Source: Candidatus Schekmanbacteria bacterium
GTDB lineage: Bacteria; Schekmanbacteria; GWA2-38-11; J061
Length of the DNA: 64,000 nt
NCBI GenBank assembly: GCA_016219965.1
Contig: JACRJM010000002.1
Span: 235,974-299,973 of the forward strand
Direction: 5' to 3'
Of this stretch, positions 26,604-36,015 are shown piece after piece (within the stretch, counting starts at the first letter, position 1; each line of letters opens with the position of its first letter). The notes under the pieces were generated by a model. The model was given only the letters and a program-made list of their open reading frames with translations, searched no databases and was not told the DNA's origin. Made by a program: the position numbers and the translations under genes.

Positions 26604-26890
26604 GGCTTACCCGCTGCTTTTCTCTCCTTCAACATAGACTGAACCGCCCGTTTATCTTGTTTCCATTCCGCCTCGGTGTAATGAGTAAACGGTATTCCTT
26701 TCTCGTGAAGAAGCTCCATAAAACCCGCTGTGCTAAGTCCCAATAAAGCGGCACCACTTCCTAACGAAAGTTTTTTTTCCTTAAATAAATTTAACACTAC
26801 CTCCTCTTTTGTGCGGCTCACTATTTCTTTTTCCAGTTGTTTACCGACTGTCGGTGGTATATCCCATTTTAATATTAGCTGCCTGGCCAT
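26600..26890 (-). CDS. UPF0175 family antitoxin
   Basis: A 96-residue protein. The segment KEKKLSLGSGAALLGLSTAGFMELLHEKGIPF is the UPF0175 helix-turn-helix core, with the helix KEIVSRTKEEVVLNLF before it. These proteins pair with DUF3368 PIN proteins as antitoxins and DNA-binding repressors. A GGAGG-type ribosome-binding site precedes the ATG. Confidence 0.85.
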   Translation of the reverse strand: MARQLILKWDIPPTVGKQLEKEIVSRTKEEVVLNLFKEKKLSLGSGAALLGLSTAGFMELLHEKGIPFTHYTEAEWKQDKRAVQSMLKERKAAGKP

Positions 26891-27099
26891 TATTCCGTCC
26901 TCCTTTGTTAAAGCTTATGTTATTTGTTGTTTTTGACCTTTTAATGTTCTGTCAGGCGGTTACGCCATCAAATGAACTAATATTAAAATATCAGTTTATT
27001 AAGGAGCTGTCAAAGCACTAAGAAGAATTAATGATATGGAAATAATCATATCAGAGAAAATACTATCAAAAAATATAGGATTAAGTAACTTTTCTATCA

Positions 27100-27348
27100 T
27101 TAACCATCCACAGCCACTTGAAGCGTTTCTTTCACCGGCTCAGGAAGATCCACGTCATCTGGAACTGGAAGACCATCTTTAAGTAATCCTTCGCAGTGAC
27201 ACTTGATGGCATCAACCGCCATCTCTCTTGCCTCATCCAGCGTACGCCCATCAGTGCAGATCTCCGGCAACGCAGGAACGACCACCATATAACCACCTTC
27301 TCTTTGTGGTTCAAAAAGAACTGTGAATAAATATTCTTTCCCTGCCAT
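27100..27348 (-). CDS. HicB-like protein without adjacent HicA
   Basis: 82 residues with the HicB partial RNase H fold: FTVLFEPQREGGYMVVVPALPEICTDGRTLDEAREMAVDAI. The tail lacks a clear DNA-binding domain. The ATG at 27348 is chosen because AAGGAGG stands eight bases ahead; a longer frame upstream has no such signal. No HicA-type gene lies on either side, so it is a solitary HicB or has lost its partner. Confidence 0.75.
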   Translation of the reverse strand: MAGKEYLFTVLFEPQREGGYMVVVPALPEICTDGRTLDEAREMAVDAIKCHCEGLLKDGLPVPDDVDLPEPVKETLQVAVDG

Positions 27349-27628
27349 AACATTTTCCTCCTTAAATACATCTGATATCAATCTACATCCTGCTATTGAA
27401 ATTGTAAATGTGTGTATCAGGAAAAGAGATGATAATTTAAGCATAGTTATAATTCCATTAACAGCTTGTAAGCTATCTGAGCGTTGACAGAATATCATTA
27501 GAAGGTATTATCATAATAATATAGCGAACAACGAATGGTAAATTCCCCTTCTTTGTAAATTTCCCCTGTCTTTTATCAATATCACGCTCCTTTACTCTGG
27601 ATGTATAGACATCTAAGGATAAAGGACT

Positions 27629-27787
27629 ATGTTAAGCAAAGAAGCAATAGAGGAATTTAAAGAGATTTACTTAGAAGAATTCAATGAGAAGCTTTCCGAT
27701 GAAGAAGCATATAATTTAGCAGTTGATCTGCTTCAGCTTGTTGATGCCCTGTTAAACCCGGACTCCCCAGTTGAAAATACGTTTTAA
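27629..27787 (+). CDS. small acidic helical protein preceding the serine recombinase
   Basis: A 52-residue protein with AAAGGA before its ATG, ending 21 bases before the recombinase start. The core IEEFKEIYLEEFNEKLSDEE is nearly the same as IDEFKAIYKEEFGEELSDED in the 65-residue protein encoded at 32515-32712. I recall such small proteins as common next to recombinases in metagenomic bacterial genomes; their function is unknown. It may be a regulator or directionality factor. Confidence 0.65.
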   Translation: MLSKEAIEEFKEIYLEEFNEKLSDEEAYNLAVDLLQLVDALLNPDSPVENTF

Positions 27788-27808
27788 ATAAAAGCACTAT
27801 AAATTAAT

Positions 27809-29386
27809 ATGAACAAATATTTTATCTACTGCCGTAAATCTTCTGAGGCCGAGGATAGGCAGGTTCTCTCAATAGAATCTCAAAAAACAGAGTTGCTAAA
27901 GGTATTTGCTGAAAAAGAAAATCTTAATATCGTAGAGATACTTGAAGAGTCATACTCTGCTAAAGCTCCGGGCAGGTCTGTCTTTGATTCGATGATCAAA
28001 CGAATTGAAAAGGGAGAGGCAAATGGGATTATTGCTTGGCACCCTGACAGGCTTGCCAGAAACTCCGTTGACGGCGGGAAGATTATCTATCTTTCAGATA
28101 TTGGTAAAATAGTTGATTTGAAGTTTTCAACCTACAACTTTGAAAATACCTCTCAGGGGAAATTTATGCTTACGATTATCTTCGGTCAGTCTAAATACTA
28201 CGTGGATTCATTAAGCGAAAATGTAAAAAGGGGTAATAGGACAAAGCTTGAAAAAGGCTTATGGCCTGGACAGGCTCCCATTGGATATTTAAACGAGAAA
28301 GTGGGAAAAACCATCATTAAAGATCCTGAGAGATTCTCTTTGGTAAAAAAAATGTGGGATTTGATGCTTACGGGGAGTTATTCCCCAGCAAAGATTATGG
28401 AGATTGCAAATAATGAATGGGGGCTGCGAACAGTAAGGAAAAAACGAATAGGCGGGAAACCTCTTGCTTTAAGTACAGTTTATAGAATTTTAACAAATCC
28501 TTTCTATACCGGAATCATGGAACGAAACGGTGAAACTTATAAAGGTAAGCATGAATCAATGATATCTATTGAAGAGTTTGACAGAGTTCAGTTTCTATTA
28601 GGCAGGAAAGGAAAGCCAGCTCCTAAAAAACATGTCTTCGCCTTTACCGGAATGATTAGGTGCGCTGATTGTGGTTGTCTTGTAACTGCTGAAGAGAAAA
28701 TTAATCGTTATGGTTATCATTACACTTACTACCACTGCACCAAGAAAAAAAGAGAGATGAACTGCCGACAATCAAGCATCAGATTAGAGGAACTTGAAAA
28801 ACAAATATTAAATTATCTTACGGAGATTCATGTTCTCGATACGTATAAAGACTGGGCTGTAAAGTATTTAAAAGAAAAACAAGAAAAAGAAAAGTTGCTA
28901 AAGCCGGATATTTCTAATTCTCTTCAAAAAGCTCTTCTTCAAAATCACAGCTATTTGGAGAACCTTAATAAGATGAGATACAGGGAGCTCATCAATGATG
29001 ATGAGTATATGGCTCAAAAAAATGGACTTTTAAAAGAAGCCGTTTCTCTTAAAGAAAAGCTTGGAGACAGGAACCCTGACAATTGGTTAGAACCTTCTCA
29101 AAAGTGCTTTATTTTCGCTAATAGAGCCAAAAATTGGTTTGAGAACGGCAATTTGGAAAATAAACGATTAATCCTTGAAACGGTCGGTTCGAATCTTTTT
29201 CTAAAGGACAAGAAACTCAGTATTCAAGCGATAAAACCATTCGATATTTTCGAAAATCAGGACAAATTTCTTTCTTGGCACCCCATCGTAGAAGCCATTA
29301 GAACCTTTTTTAAAAATAACACAGAATATATAAATATTCCAATCGTTAAAAGCGACTCACCGGATGAGTATCGCTTAATGCATTGA
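27809..29386 (+). CDS. large serine recombinase
   Basis: A 525-residue resolvase/invertase-type recombinase. The catalytic domain starts KYFIYCRKSSEAEDRQVLSI with the nucleophilic Ser in the CRKS segment and includes AWHPDRLARNSVDGG. A Recombinase domain follows (ERFSLVKKMWDLMLTGSYSP), then a zinc ribbon (CADCGC..YYHCTKKKREMNC) and a coiled coil. It could integrate or excise a DNA segment within the element. It is complete, so it is a second, independent integration enzyme in this region. Confidence 0.92.
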   Translation: MNKYFIYCRKSSEAEDRQVLSIESQKTELLKVFAEKENLNIVEILEESYSAKAPGRSVFDSMIKRIEKGEANGIIAWHPDRLARNSVDGGKIIYLSDIGKIVDLKFSTYNFENTSQGKFMLTIIFGQSKYYVDSLSENVKRGNRTKLEKGLWPGQAPIGYLNEKVGKTIIKDPERFSLVKKMWDLMLTGSYSPAKIMEIANNEWGLRTVRKKRIGGKPLALSTVYRILTNPFYTGIMERNGETYKGKHESMISIEEFDRVQFLLGRKGKPAPKKHVFAFTGMIRCADCGCLVTAEEKINRYGYHYTYYHCTKKKREMNCRQSSIRLEELEKQILNYLTEIHVLDTYKDWAVKYLKEKQEKEKLLKPDISNSLQKALLQNHSYLENLNKMRYRELINDDEYMAQKNGLLKEAVSLKEKLGDRNPDNWLEPSQKCFIFANRAKNWFENGNLENKRLILETVGSNLFLKDKKLSIQAIKPFDIFENQDKFLSWHPIVEAIRTFFKNNTEYINIPIVKSDSPDEYRLMH

Positions 29387-29422
29387 GTCTATAATATTTA
29401 TATTAACAATCAGAGTAATCAA

Positions 29423-29444
29423 CAACAAGGTGGGGAGATTTGCT
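29423..29444 (+). repeat. dispersed motif copy after the recombinase gene
   Basis: CAACAAGGTGGGGAGATTTG then CT matches 50570-50591 at 19 of 22 positions. The bases that follow, TGCTATACT, look like an extended -10 promoter element, yet no plus-strand gene follows. Related copies occur at 24317, 33491, and inverted near 27556 and 58247. Confidence 0.55.
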
Positions 29445-29508
29445 ATACTGAGTAATAGATTAATATTTCTTTCAAAATGTGAACAAAGATTTTCTTTGAT
29501 AATTCCTA

Positions 29509-32500
29509 TCATGCATTAGTTTCGCTTTTATCTTCAAGCATCATTTTGTCAAGTTCATTGTAAACATTAATTACGTCATCCTTATATGATGCATTGTAAT
29601 TTGCAGTGAATACAACCTTACTTTTTAATTCTAAGTTCAAATTTCTAATGGCGACGCTATTGTTTTTCCAGTATTCAAAAAGTTTTTCTTTATCAAGAAC
29701 CTTTGTAAATTCATCGATATGCGGAATATACTTACGATCATCTTGTGGAGAGAAAATATTAGCAAAATTTATTAGTAAATAATCTACGAAATGCTCATAA
29801 TTATTTAAATTTTCTACTGGATTAAAACATTGGTCAAAAAGATAGTTATTTATTTTAGCCTTTATACCATTTTTATCTTGTGCTCCTATCTGATCATAAT
29901 AACCACAACCTATGCCACTTTTTATCATTGAATTGCCTAATTGATAGGTAATAAAAGATTTCATTCGGGTCTTCAGCTCTGCAACCCTTTTATCTATATC
30001 CTTAACTTCGCCTGAAGCAACTTTTGCTTCAACAAATGATATATATTTTCCAGTTAATTCAGGTAATGTTAAACGATCAATTAAATCAAAAATATTTTTA
30101 TTTGCGTTGATATATTGATTTTCAAAAAGCTGAAATATTTTTTGTGATATTTTTCTTATCTCCACAATTGCAATATTATTTAACAATCCGTCTGTTGGAG
30201 CTTTAGGATCACTATGTTTTGAAAGGGCACGTTGCAAATTAAATTCATGCCCACCTCGATCTGCGCTGCAATATAAACGGAATACGAGCAGGTCATAAAG
30301 ACCCAGAACCCCTCTTTCTTCCATTCCTAATGTTGAAATAACACCCTCGTCCTTATGTCTTTTTTCACCAAAAACCCATTCAGTAATCTCAGATATATAT
30401 TCTTCAGTATTATTATAATGTTTTCCATTTGAGTCACTCCAGCCAACTTGGTCTAATAATTTTATTAAAAAGAAAACTAAGTCATCTCGCAAACCAACGC
30501 CAATATCTTTATTAGAAAAAAAAGAGTGATTCGTTATATTATTTAAAAGATAAATGATTAGATTACTACCAACTTGGCTGTTGAATTCTGATAGACTATT
30601 AGTGATGACTCGCCAAAATAGTTCGTGGCTGAGTTCATTGTTAGTGTCAGAAAATTCTTCTCTCTCTAAAATTTCTTTAACAGGCTTTCCTTGGAGAACC
30701 TCATTTTTACAATTTAAATAAAACTTATGTTGACTTCGTTTTTGTGGTTTGGATAGTCGAACTATTAAATTTAGATATTCTTCGAGATTTCGATTATCTG
30801 TCCATCCTCCATTAAAACAAGCGTATGAGCTTGCAATTTCCTGGGGGGTATTATCTATTTTTATCTGAGATAACCTCTTGGATACATCAAACACTTTATT
30901 TAGTAGAAATTGTTGATTCTCTGAAAGGTGTTCTATATATTTTTTATATGCTTCAGAATTTTTATATTCATGTTCTATGGATTTGCCACTCTTAGGGTAA
31001 TCATCATCGTATGGTAATTGAACCGAGAAAAATCCTCTTTTCCCGTGTGTCTCAGTGTTATATATTTTACGAAAAATATTTGGATAATTAATATAGATCA
31101 GTAACAAGTGTATTAAATCCTGCTTATCAAAATCGCTGTTTTCAAAATCGGTCTTTTCAAGCTCAAACAATGACATCGTATTTATTAATCTTTTCAACTT
31201 TCTAACATCGCCTACAAAAGGCAAGTATTGATGATAGTCTTTAGATTTATAAATATCTATCAATCCCCCAACTGCTTTAGAAATTAGCACGGGATCAGCC
31301 TGTGAATTTCCCGTCAGGACCTTTGCCAAATTTTCTGATACATACTTAATAAGAACTTGGTTATCGAGATAAAGACTTACTTTTACATTTACAAATTTTT
31401 CAAGAAATTCAGTAATCTTTTCAGTGCGTATTTGTTCCTTTTCTAGCAAACTAATATTATCCGTATCATAACAAATTGCATAAGAAATATTTGGAAGAGT
31501 AAAGCTCTTCTTAATTACAAACAAAATATCTTTAATAGTGTGGAAATCCAATCTATCGAGATCATCAACAACAATAATTACTTTCCTATTAAAAGTTGAG
31601 AGGGTTGATTCAAGGTCATCGAACGCATCATCAACAGTATAATTACCTGGCGATATCTCAAAATTTAATCCAAAAAATGGGAATGTGACTTTTTTACTTC
31701 CTATAAAACGTGAATATTTAGAAATAATTGGCCGTATTTCTGGGGTAAAAACATTTTTATTTATCACACGAATCAACCCGTCTACAAATTTTTCTAGTAG
31801 ATTTTCTCTATTCTCATATCTCAATGGATTAAAAGAATAAATAATAATCTCCTTGTTATATTTAGTGTTCCAATACTCTTTGCAGAGATTTATGAATGTC
31901 GATTTCCCAATACCCCAAGGGGCATCAATGCCAAATACCATACTGTCAGGCGAGCCTTGATTATAAACCCTTTCAGCAAATCTCTCTGCTCCTTCAGAGA
32001 AATCAAGGAGATCATCGTCCTTTGATTTTTGTTCAATATCGCTTAAAAAAAATGGTATCTCGCTATCTTTTTTATAGATTCTTAATATTATCGCCCGGGC
32101 AAACAACAGGAAGGCTAATACTATTGGTAACAAAATTAATATTAGAAGCTGTTGAGTAGTTAATGATGCAACGATTTTGGTATATATATTGCTACCGATC
32201 CCACTAAACGACGCACTTATAAGAATTCCTGTGAAAAACATGATGGCGACATCTATTCGCTTACTTCTAATTATTTTTGTGATGGTTAAGTAAAAATCTC
32301 TGGCAATCAAATATATAATAACTAAAAATAGTAATAGTAGGCTAATAATCAATGCGCTAAATTCATACCCACTAGATGCAACGTATATATTAATCTTTGA
32401 TGCAATTATCTTTGAAAAATACCAAGACTCTGCAGACAAAACACCAAGTAATCCTACCTTTATCAGCGCTATAGTATTTGCGGTTGTTATTTTTTGATTA

Positions 32501-32514
32501 ATAAAGTTGTTCAT
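29509..32514 (-). CDS. KAP-family P-loop NTPase, membrane-anchored
   Basis: A 1001-residue protein. Four hydrophobic segments lie in the first 145 residues (for example ALIISLLLLFLVIIYLI and LLILILLPIVLAFLLFA). Walker A APWGIGKST is at 198-206 and Walker B VIIVVDDLDRL at 312-322, the hallmark of KAP NTPases. KAP proteins such as phage-exclusion PifA are known in plasmids and prophages. The large C-terminal region is helical. The start abuts the stop of the small protein gene, and a HEPN-like gene is upstream, forming a three-gene operon. Confidence 0.9.
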   Translation of the reverse strand: MNNFINQKITTANTIALIKVGLLGVLSAESWYFSKIIASKINIYVASSGYEFSALIISLLLLFLVIIYLIARDFYLTITKIIRSKRIDVAIMFFTGILISASFSGIGSNIYTKIVASLTTQQLLILILLPIVLAFLLFARAIILRIYKKDSEIPFFLSDIEQKSKDDDLLDFSEGAERFAERVYNQGSPDSMVFGIDAPWGIGKSTFINLCKEYWNTKYNKEIIIYSFNPLRYENRENLLEKFVDGLIRVINKNVFTPEIRPIISKYSRFIGSKKVTFPFFGLNFEISPGNYTVDDAFDDLESTLSTFNRKVIIVVDDLDRLDFHTIKDILFVIKKSFTLPNISYAICYDTDNISLLEKEQIRTEKITEFLEKFVNVKVSLYLDNQVLIKYVSENLAKVLTGNSQADPVLISKAVGGLIDIYKSKDYHQYLPFVGDVRKLKRLINTMSLFELEKTDFENSDFDKQDLIHLLLIYINYPNIFRKIYNTETHGKRGFFSVQLPYDDDYPKSGKSIEHEYKNSEAYKKYIEHLSENQQFLLNKVFDVSKRLSQIKIDNTPQEIASSYACFNGGWTDNRNLEEYLNLIVRLSKPQKRSQHKFYLNCKNEVLQGKPVKEILEREEFSDTNNELSHELFWRVITNSLSEFNSQVGSNLIIYLLNNITNHSFFSNKDIGVGLRDDLVFFLIKLLDQVGWSDSNGKHYNNTEEYISEITEWVFGEKRHKDEGVISTLGMEERGVLGLYDLLVFRLYCSADRGGHEFNLQRALSKHSDPKAPTDGLLNNIAIVEIRKISQKIFQLFENQYINANKNIFDLIDRLTLPELTGKYISFVEAKVASGEVKDIDKRVAELKTRMKSFITYQLGNSMIKSGIGCGYYDQIGAQDKNGIKAKINNYLFDQCFNPVENLNNYEHFVDYLLINFANIFSPQDDRKYIPHIDEFTKVLDKEKLFEYWKNNSVAIRNLNLELKSKVVFTANYNASYKDDVINVYNELDKMMLEDKSETNA

Positions 32515-32712
32515 TTAAATGATATTTTCACTTATATTTACCACGCTTTTTTCTGAGGCCGGCGCACAAAGAGCTTCAAATAATATAATGATGCTCGTTG
32601 CATTTTCGAGAGCATCTTCATCTGAAAGCTCCTCTCCAAATTCCTCTTTATATATTGCTTTAAACTCATCTATGGCTTTTTGAGTTATGGTAACTGGATT
32701 ATATATATTCAT
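32515..32712 (-). CDS. small acidic protein of the recombinase-associated family
   Basis: 65 residues; the segment KAIDEFKAIYKEEFGEELSD matches the small protein ahead of the serine recombinase. The stop directly abuts the KAP NTPase ATG and the gene lies 15 bases after the HEPN-like gene, so it is the middle cistron of that operon. The repeated association suggests a regulatory or adaptor role. Function unknown. Confidence 0.65.
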   Translation of the reverse strand: MNIYNPVTITQKAIDEFKAIYKEEFGEELSDEDALENATSIIILFEALCAPASEKSVVNISENII

Positions 32713-32727
32713 AAAATGATAATTAAT

Positions 32728-33279
32728 TTAAGACTTCAATCTTTTTTTGAAAATATAATAATATGGATTAACCAATTTGCGTTTTAATTTACTTTCTACC
32801 TGTAACAATCTTTGCTCATCACAGCGCCATTTAGGATGCATTGCTAATCTTGGTAGTTCCGGTGCAACAGAAAATAAGAATCTAAACCGTTTGTAAACAT
32901 GTAAGACTTCTCCTAAAAGATAAATTTTAGTTTTACCAAACTGTATTTCAACGTCTCGATTTTTAAAGATTTGTGATCCTACAATTTTCAAATATGAATT
33001 AAAAAAATTAATCTCAAGATCTTTATGGGCAATAGCATCTCTAATATCTTTAATTCGATTAACTATATCTTCTTCCTCTGAACTCAATAAATTTTTTTGA
33101 GATTTAAGGGGAGACTTTTTGCTAACGAAGAAATATCCTAATTGTCTTAGAGCAAGAAAAAGATGATCTCGATGACAATTAGCTTCTTTGCTTGCTAGCC
33201 TTTTTGCTATAATTTCAAATGAATCAAGGGCATCATCTAATAATTGTATAATCAATATTTCTTGTTCAGCTGTACTCAT
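32728..33279 (-). CDS. HEPN-like helical protein
   Basis: 183 residues from the ATG at 33279. It is all-helical and carries IKDIRDAIAHKD, where R80 and H85 form the R-x4-H motif that marks HEPN ribonucleases. The C-terminal part is basic. It is the first gene of an operon with a small acidic protein and a KAP NTPase. HEPN toxins cut RNA, and pairing with an NTPase sensor is common in defence systems; that role is inference here. Confidence 0.55.
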   Translation of the reverse strand: MSTAEQEILIIQLLDDALDSFEIIAKRLASKEANCHRDHLFLALRQLGYFFVSKKSPLKSQKNLLSSEEEDIVNRIKDIRDAIAHKDLEINFFNSYLKIVGSQIFKNRDVEIQFGKTKIYLLGEVLHVYKRFRFLFSVAPELPRLAMHPKWRCDEQRLLQVESKLKRKLVNPYYYIFKKRLKS

Positions 33280-33402
33280 ATGGCTAATTATCCTAATTTG
33301 AATATACAAGAGTGATAAATATTACACAAGAGGCAAATATCTCCTACAATAAATTGTGCTTTAGGGGTTAGAATCCGGCAGAGGGCAGGCGAAAATGGCG
33401 AG

Positions 33403-33411
33403 TTATCCACA
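33403..33411 (+). promoter_or_regulatory. single perfect DnaA-box sequence
   Basis: TTATCCACA, the consensus DnaA box, stands in the spacer between the HEPN operon and the PHP-SMC gene. There is only one box and no iterons nearby, so it is not evidence of an origin by itself. Confidence 0.3.
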
Positions 33412-33424
33412 GATTGTGAAACAA

Positions 33425-33448
33425 AAAATGGCTTATCTAAGCCATTTT
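33425..33448. terminator. inverted repeat, possible bidirectional terminator
   Basis: Perfect 11-base arms AAAATGGCTTA/TAAGCCATTTT with a 2-base loop, A-rich on one side and T-rich on the other. It lies about 130 bases downstream of the PHP-SMC stop and upstream of the HEPN operon, so it could separate these two minus-strand units. Confidence 0.5.
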
Positions 33449-33579
33449 CGAGGTGTTCACTTTTGGTACATGTCAGCTCCGGGCGCTGTATGACGTTAAG
33501 TAGGAAAATTTGCTTCTAAAGGAATATTGAATAATAAAAAGCCTTATCTTTGTAGTATTTACTGATTAATATATTTTTA

Positions 33580-36015
33580 TTAAAATCCATATTTTTTCAT
33601 TCTTAACTTAAATGCTTCTTCTCCTCCTTCTGTAACAGTAGTAATTTCTTCTTTAATTTTTTCATTATCAATTGCACCGACACATTTGATCTGCCCCCCT
33701 GTTTGATCGCCCGCTTTAATATAATCACAACATATAACTAATTCTGCATCGCCATTGACTACAAAGTTTGCATTGTGACTTGCGAAGATAAGCTGTCTCT
33801 TGCTTTTAGATTCCCAAATCTGCTCAACAATACTCTTGATCATCTTACTATCAACATCATCTTCTGGTTGATCAATAATAAGAGGTCCACCATGCTGATT
33901 GAGTAAAATACTAAGTAGGGCAGTTGCTTGCTGGCCAGCGGAGGCATCTACAAATTCTATATACTCACTTGTATCTTTATTAGTGTAATAGAAAAAATTA
34001 GGATTAAATTCCAGTTCTGTAACTGATAAGTCAAGCCACTTCTTTGGCTCAAAGTTATTAACGATTCTTGTTTTTTCACTTAGAATTAATCCACATTTAT
34101 CTAAAATCGGTGTTAACGGTAATTGTTCATATCCACTTACATTATGGAAAACTAGACTTTCAAGCTCAGTAAGAATGTTATTCCAATTGAACAACGGGTT
34201 CTCTGCGCTCAGCATGTATTGACACAGATCATCAATCTTTTGTTCCTTAATATTCATTCCAGCAAATGCGATCTTGAATTTTTGCTTTAGTACATTAACA
34301 TCTAGACTCTTAGTTATTTCTGCCTTAATGACTCCATCAGACAATGATGAAAATTGCTGGCATTGTTCATCAATAGTAGTAATCTTTTCGTTGTGTAACA
34401 TATCCCATCTCTCTCGTAAGTCTTTGTATATTGCCTCCGGATCTCCGAGTGCATTTAATGCATTGCGATTCTCTATTTGCAGCTTTTTTAAAGCAATTAC
34501 CCTTTTTTCGATATCTTGTATTTGCTTTAATTGTTGTTGATTCACGTTTGCGTTTGCTTTTGCTGCTTCATATTGCTCACCAAAATCGGCTTTCAGATTT
34601 TCCCAACTTTTAATTTTTTCACTTATATCTTTAAAAGATGATTCACTAACGAGTTCAAAAAGGATGTCAATTTGATTTTTTATTTCTGTGAATTTATTCA
34701 AAAATTCATTTTTAATCTCTTCAATAATTTTTGCATTTTCAAGTTCGACTTTTTCTTCCTTATCTGTCAAACTACCACTAAATTCAGATTTAAGCGATTC
34801 TACTAATGCTTGTGCATTCTTAAGCTCGTTTTTTAAGTTTTCTATTATTTGATCTTCTGTATCGTATCTTGCCTTTTGAACGATTATCTTCTGATCATCA
34901 TCTGAAAGACCTTTGAGGTTAGCGCGCAAACCTTCCAATTGTATTGTCAACGAATTGATTTCGATGTTGTACTTATTTATTTCTACCTCAATTTCTTTTT
35001 TACGAATTAAATTACTATAAGTAACTCTGGTTTTTGCGTCCGTATCGCGAATATCAGAACGGATTTTATCAAGTGTCTTCTTTATTGGTAGCTCTACAAA
35101 ACGTTTTAGTTCTTCAATCCGTACACCAACACTGCTGAGCTGTTTTTGACTATAAGCTTGGAGTGGGAACAAATTTCTAATTTCTTGTTCAGTGGTTTTT
35201 ATAAAATCAGCATCACTAATTTTTAAAAGTATCTCTTGAGTCTTAGAACTTCTCTTTACTACGTGTTTTATATCATTTAGTAAAAAGTTTACATGAACCT
35301 CACCATCATATTTTTGCAAGGTATCATCGATTAGTTTTTTCCTTTTAATTTGAACTGGGGCAATATCTGAATCAATGTTATCAATTGACTGATCACAAAG
35401 ACCCCATCGGAGATATTCCAATATTGTAGATTTACCTGTTCCGCGACCGCCGATGATAGCGTTATATTGCTGATTTAAATCAATTTCAACCCTACCTAAA
35501 AACTTGGAGTTGGAAACACTAACTGATGTGATCCATAGACTTGGCAATGCAGGTTCGTCATGGGACATCCTTGATTCTTTCGCGAGACAAGCCTGTCTTA
35601 ACGCCTCAGCAGTAGGCTCAGACCACTTAATCCATGTGCATGATTTCCCGAGATCTTCATGTGTTCTTTTCCTATTGTCTGAAGTCTGAACTACTGCAAT
35701 TGACTTGAAGCCATACTCTTGATTTTTCCCATTGATAATCGACTGATTACCGTTACCTAAACTAGACGCAAAACCATCAATATAGCCACCAACACATGGC
35801 ATTAATTTATAGTAGTCGTAAAAGCCGCTTCTTAGGAGAGTTTTGTAACCACCATCGCTTACATTCGGAAATACAATAAATCTTCCTTTTATGTAGTCTA
35901 GGTTATTAAGCTTTTCATAAAGGTCCTTGAAATTACCAGAAACAGTATTTGGAATTGCTTGCGTATGAGCGTGTTTAGCTTCATCATTACCATTTGGTGT
36001 AAGGTGTAATGGCAA
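33580..36015 (-). CDS. SMC-like ATPase part of a frameshifted TrlF-type protein
   Basis: About 810 codons forming the C-terminal part of a PHP-SMC protein. GGRGTGKS (189-196) is Walker A in YNAIIGGRGTGKSTILEYL. A long coiled-coil follows, then the ABC-type Walker B GGPLIIDQPEDDVD and the histidine switch FASHNANF. The first residues PLHLTPNGNDEAKH continue the PHP half encoded in another frame just upstream, with no good start of their own (a TTG without ribosome-binding site). Intact homologues, as I recall, are single proteins annotated TrlF with proposed antiviral roles. Confidence 0.75.
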   Translation of the reverse strand: MPLHLTPNGNDEAKHAHTQAIPNTVSGNFKDLYEKLNNLDYIKGRFIVFPNVSDGGYKTLLRSGFYDYYKLMPCVGGYIDGFASSLGNGNQSIINGKNQEYGFKSIAVVQTSDNRKRTHEDLGKSCTWIKWSEPTAEALRQACLAKESRMSHDEPALPSLWITSVSVSNSKFLGRVEIDLNQQYNAIIGGRGTGKSTILEYLRWGLCDQSIDNIDSDIAPVQIKRKKLIDDTLQKYDGEVHVNFLLNDIKHVVKRSSKTQEILLKISDADFIKTTEQEIRNLFPLQAYSQKQLSSVGVRIEELKRFVELPIKKTLDKIRSDIRDTDAKTRVTYSNLIRKKEIEVEINKYNIEINSLTIQLEGLRANLKGLSDDDQKIIVQKARYDTEDQIIENLKNELKNAQALVESLKSEFSGSLTDKEEKVELENAKIIEEIKNEFLNKFTEIKNQIDILFELVSESSFKDISEKIKSWENLKADFGEQYEAAKANANVNQQQLKQIQDIEKRVIALKKLQIENRNALNALGDPEAIYKDLRERWDMLHNEKITTIDEQCQQFSSLSDGVIKAEITKSLDVNVLKQKFKIAFAGMNIKEQKIDDLCQYMLSAENPLFNWNNILTELESLVFHNVSGYEQLPLTPILDKCGLILSEKTRIVNNFEPKKWLDLSVTELEFNPNFFYYTNKDTSEYIEFVDASAGQQATALLSILLNQHGGPLIIDQPEDDVDSKMIKSIVEQIWESKSKRQLIFASHNANFVVNGDAELVICCDYIKAGDQTGGQIKCVGAIDNEKIKEEITTVTEGGEEAFKLRMKKYGF

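Noticed and set aside
33369..33384. GTTAGAATCCGGCAGAG resembles part of the tRNA-Arg sequence, considered as an attachment-site copy
   Set aside because: Only a few bases match in a row and the order of mismatches does not fit a direct repeat.
33403..33411. DnaA box considered as evidence of an origin
   Set aside because: A single box without iterons, AT-rich unwinding region or adjacent initiator gene.
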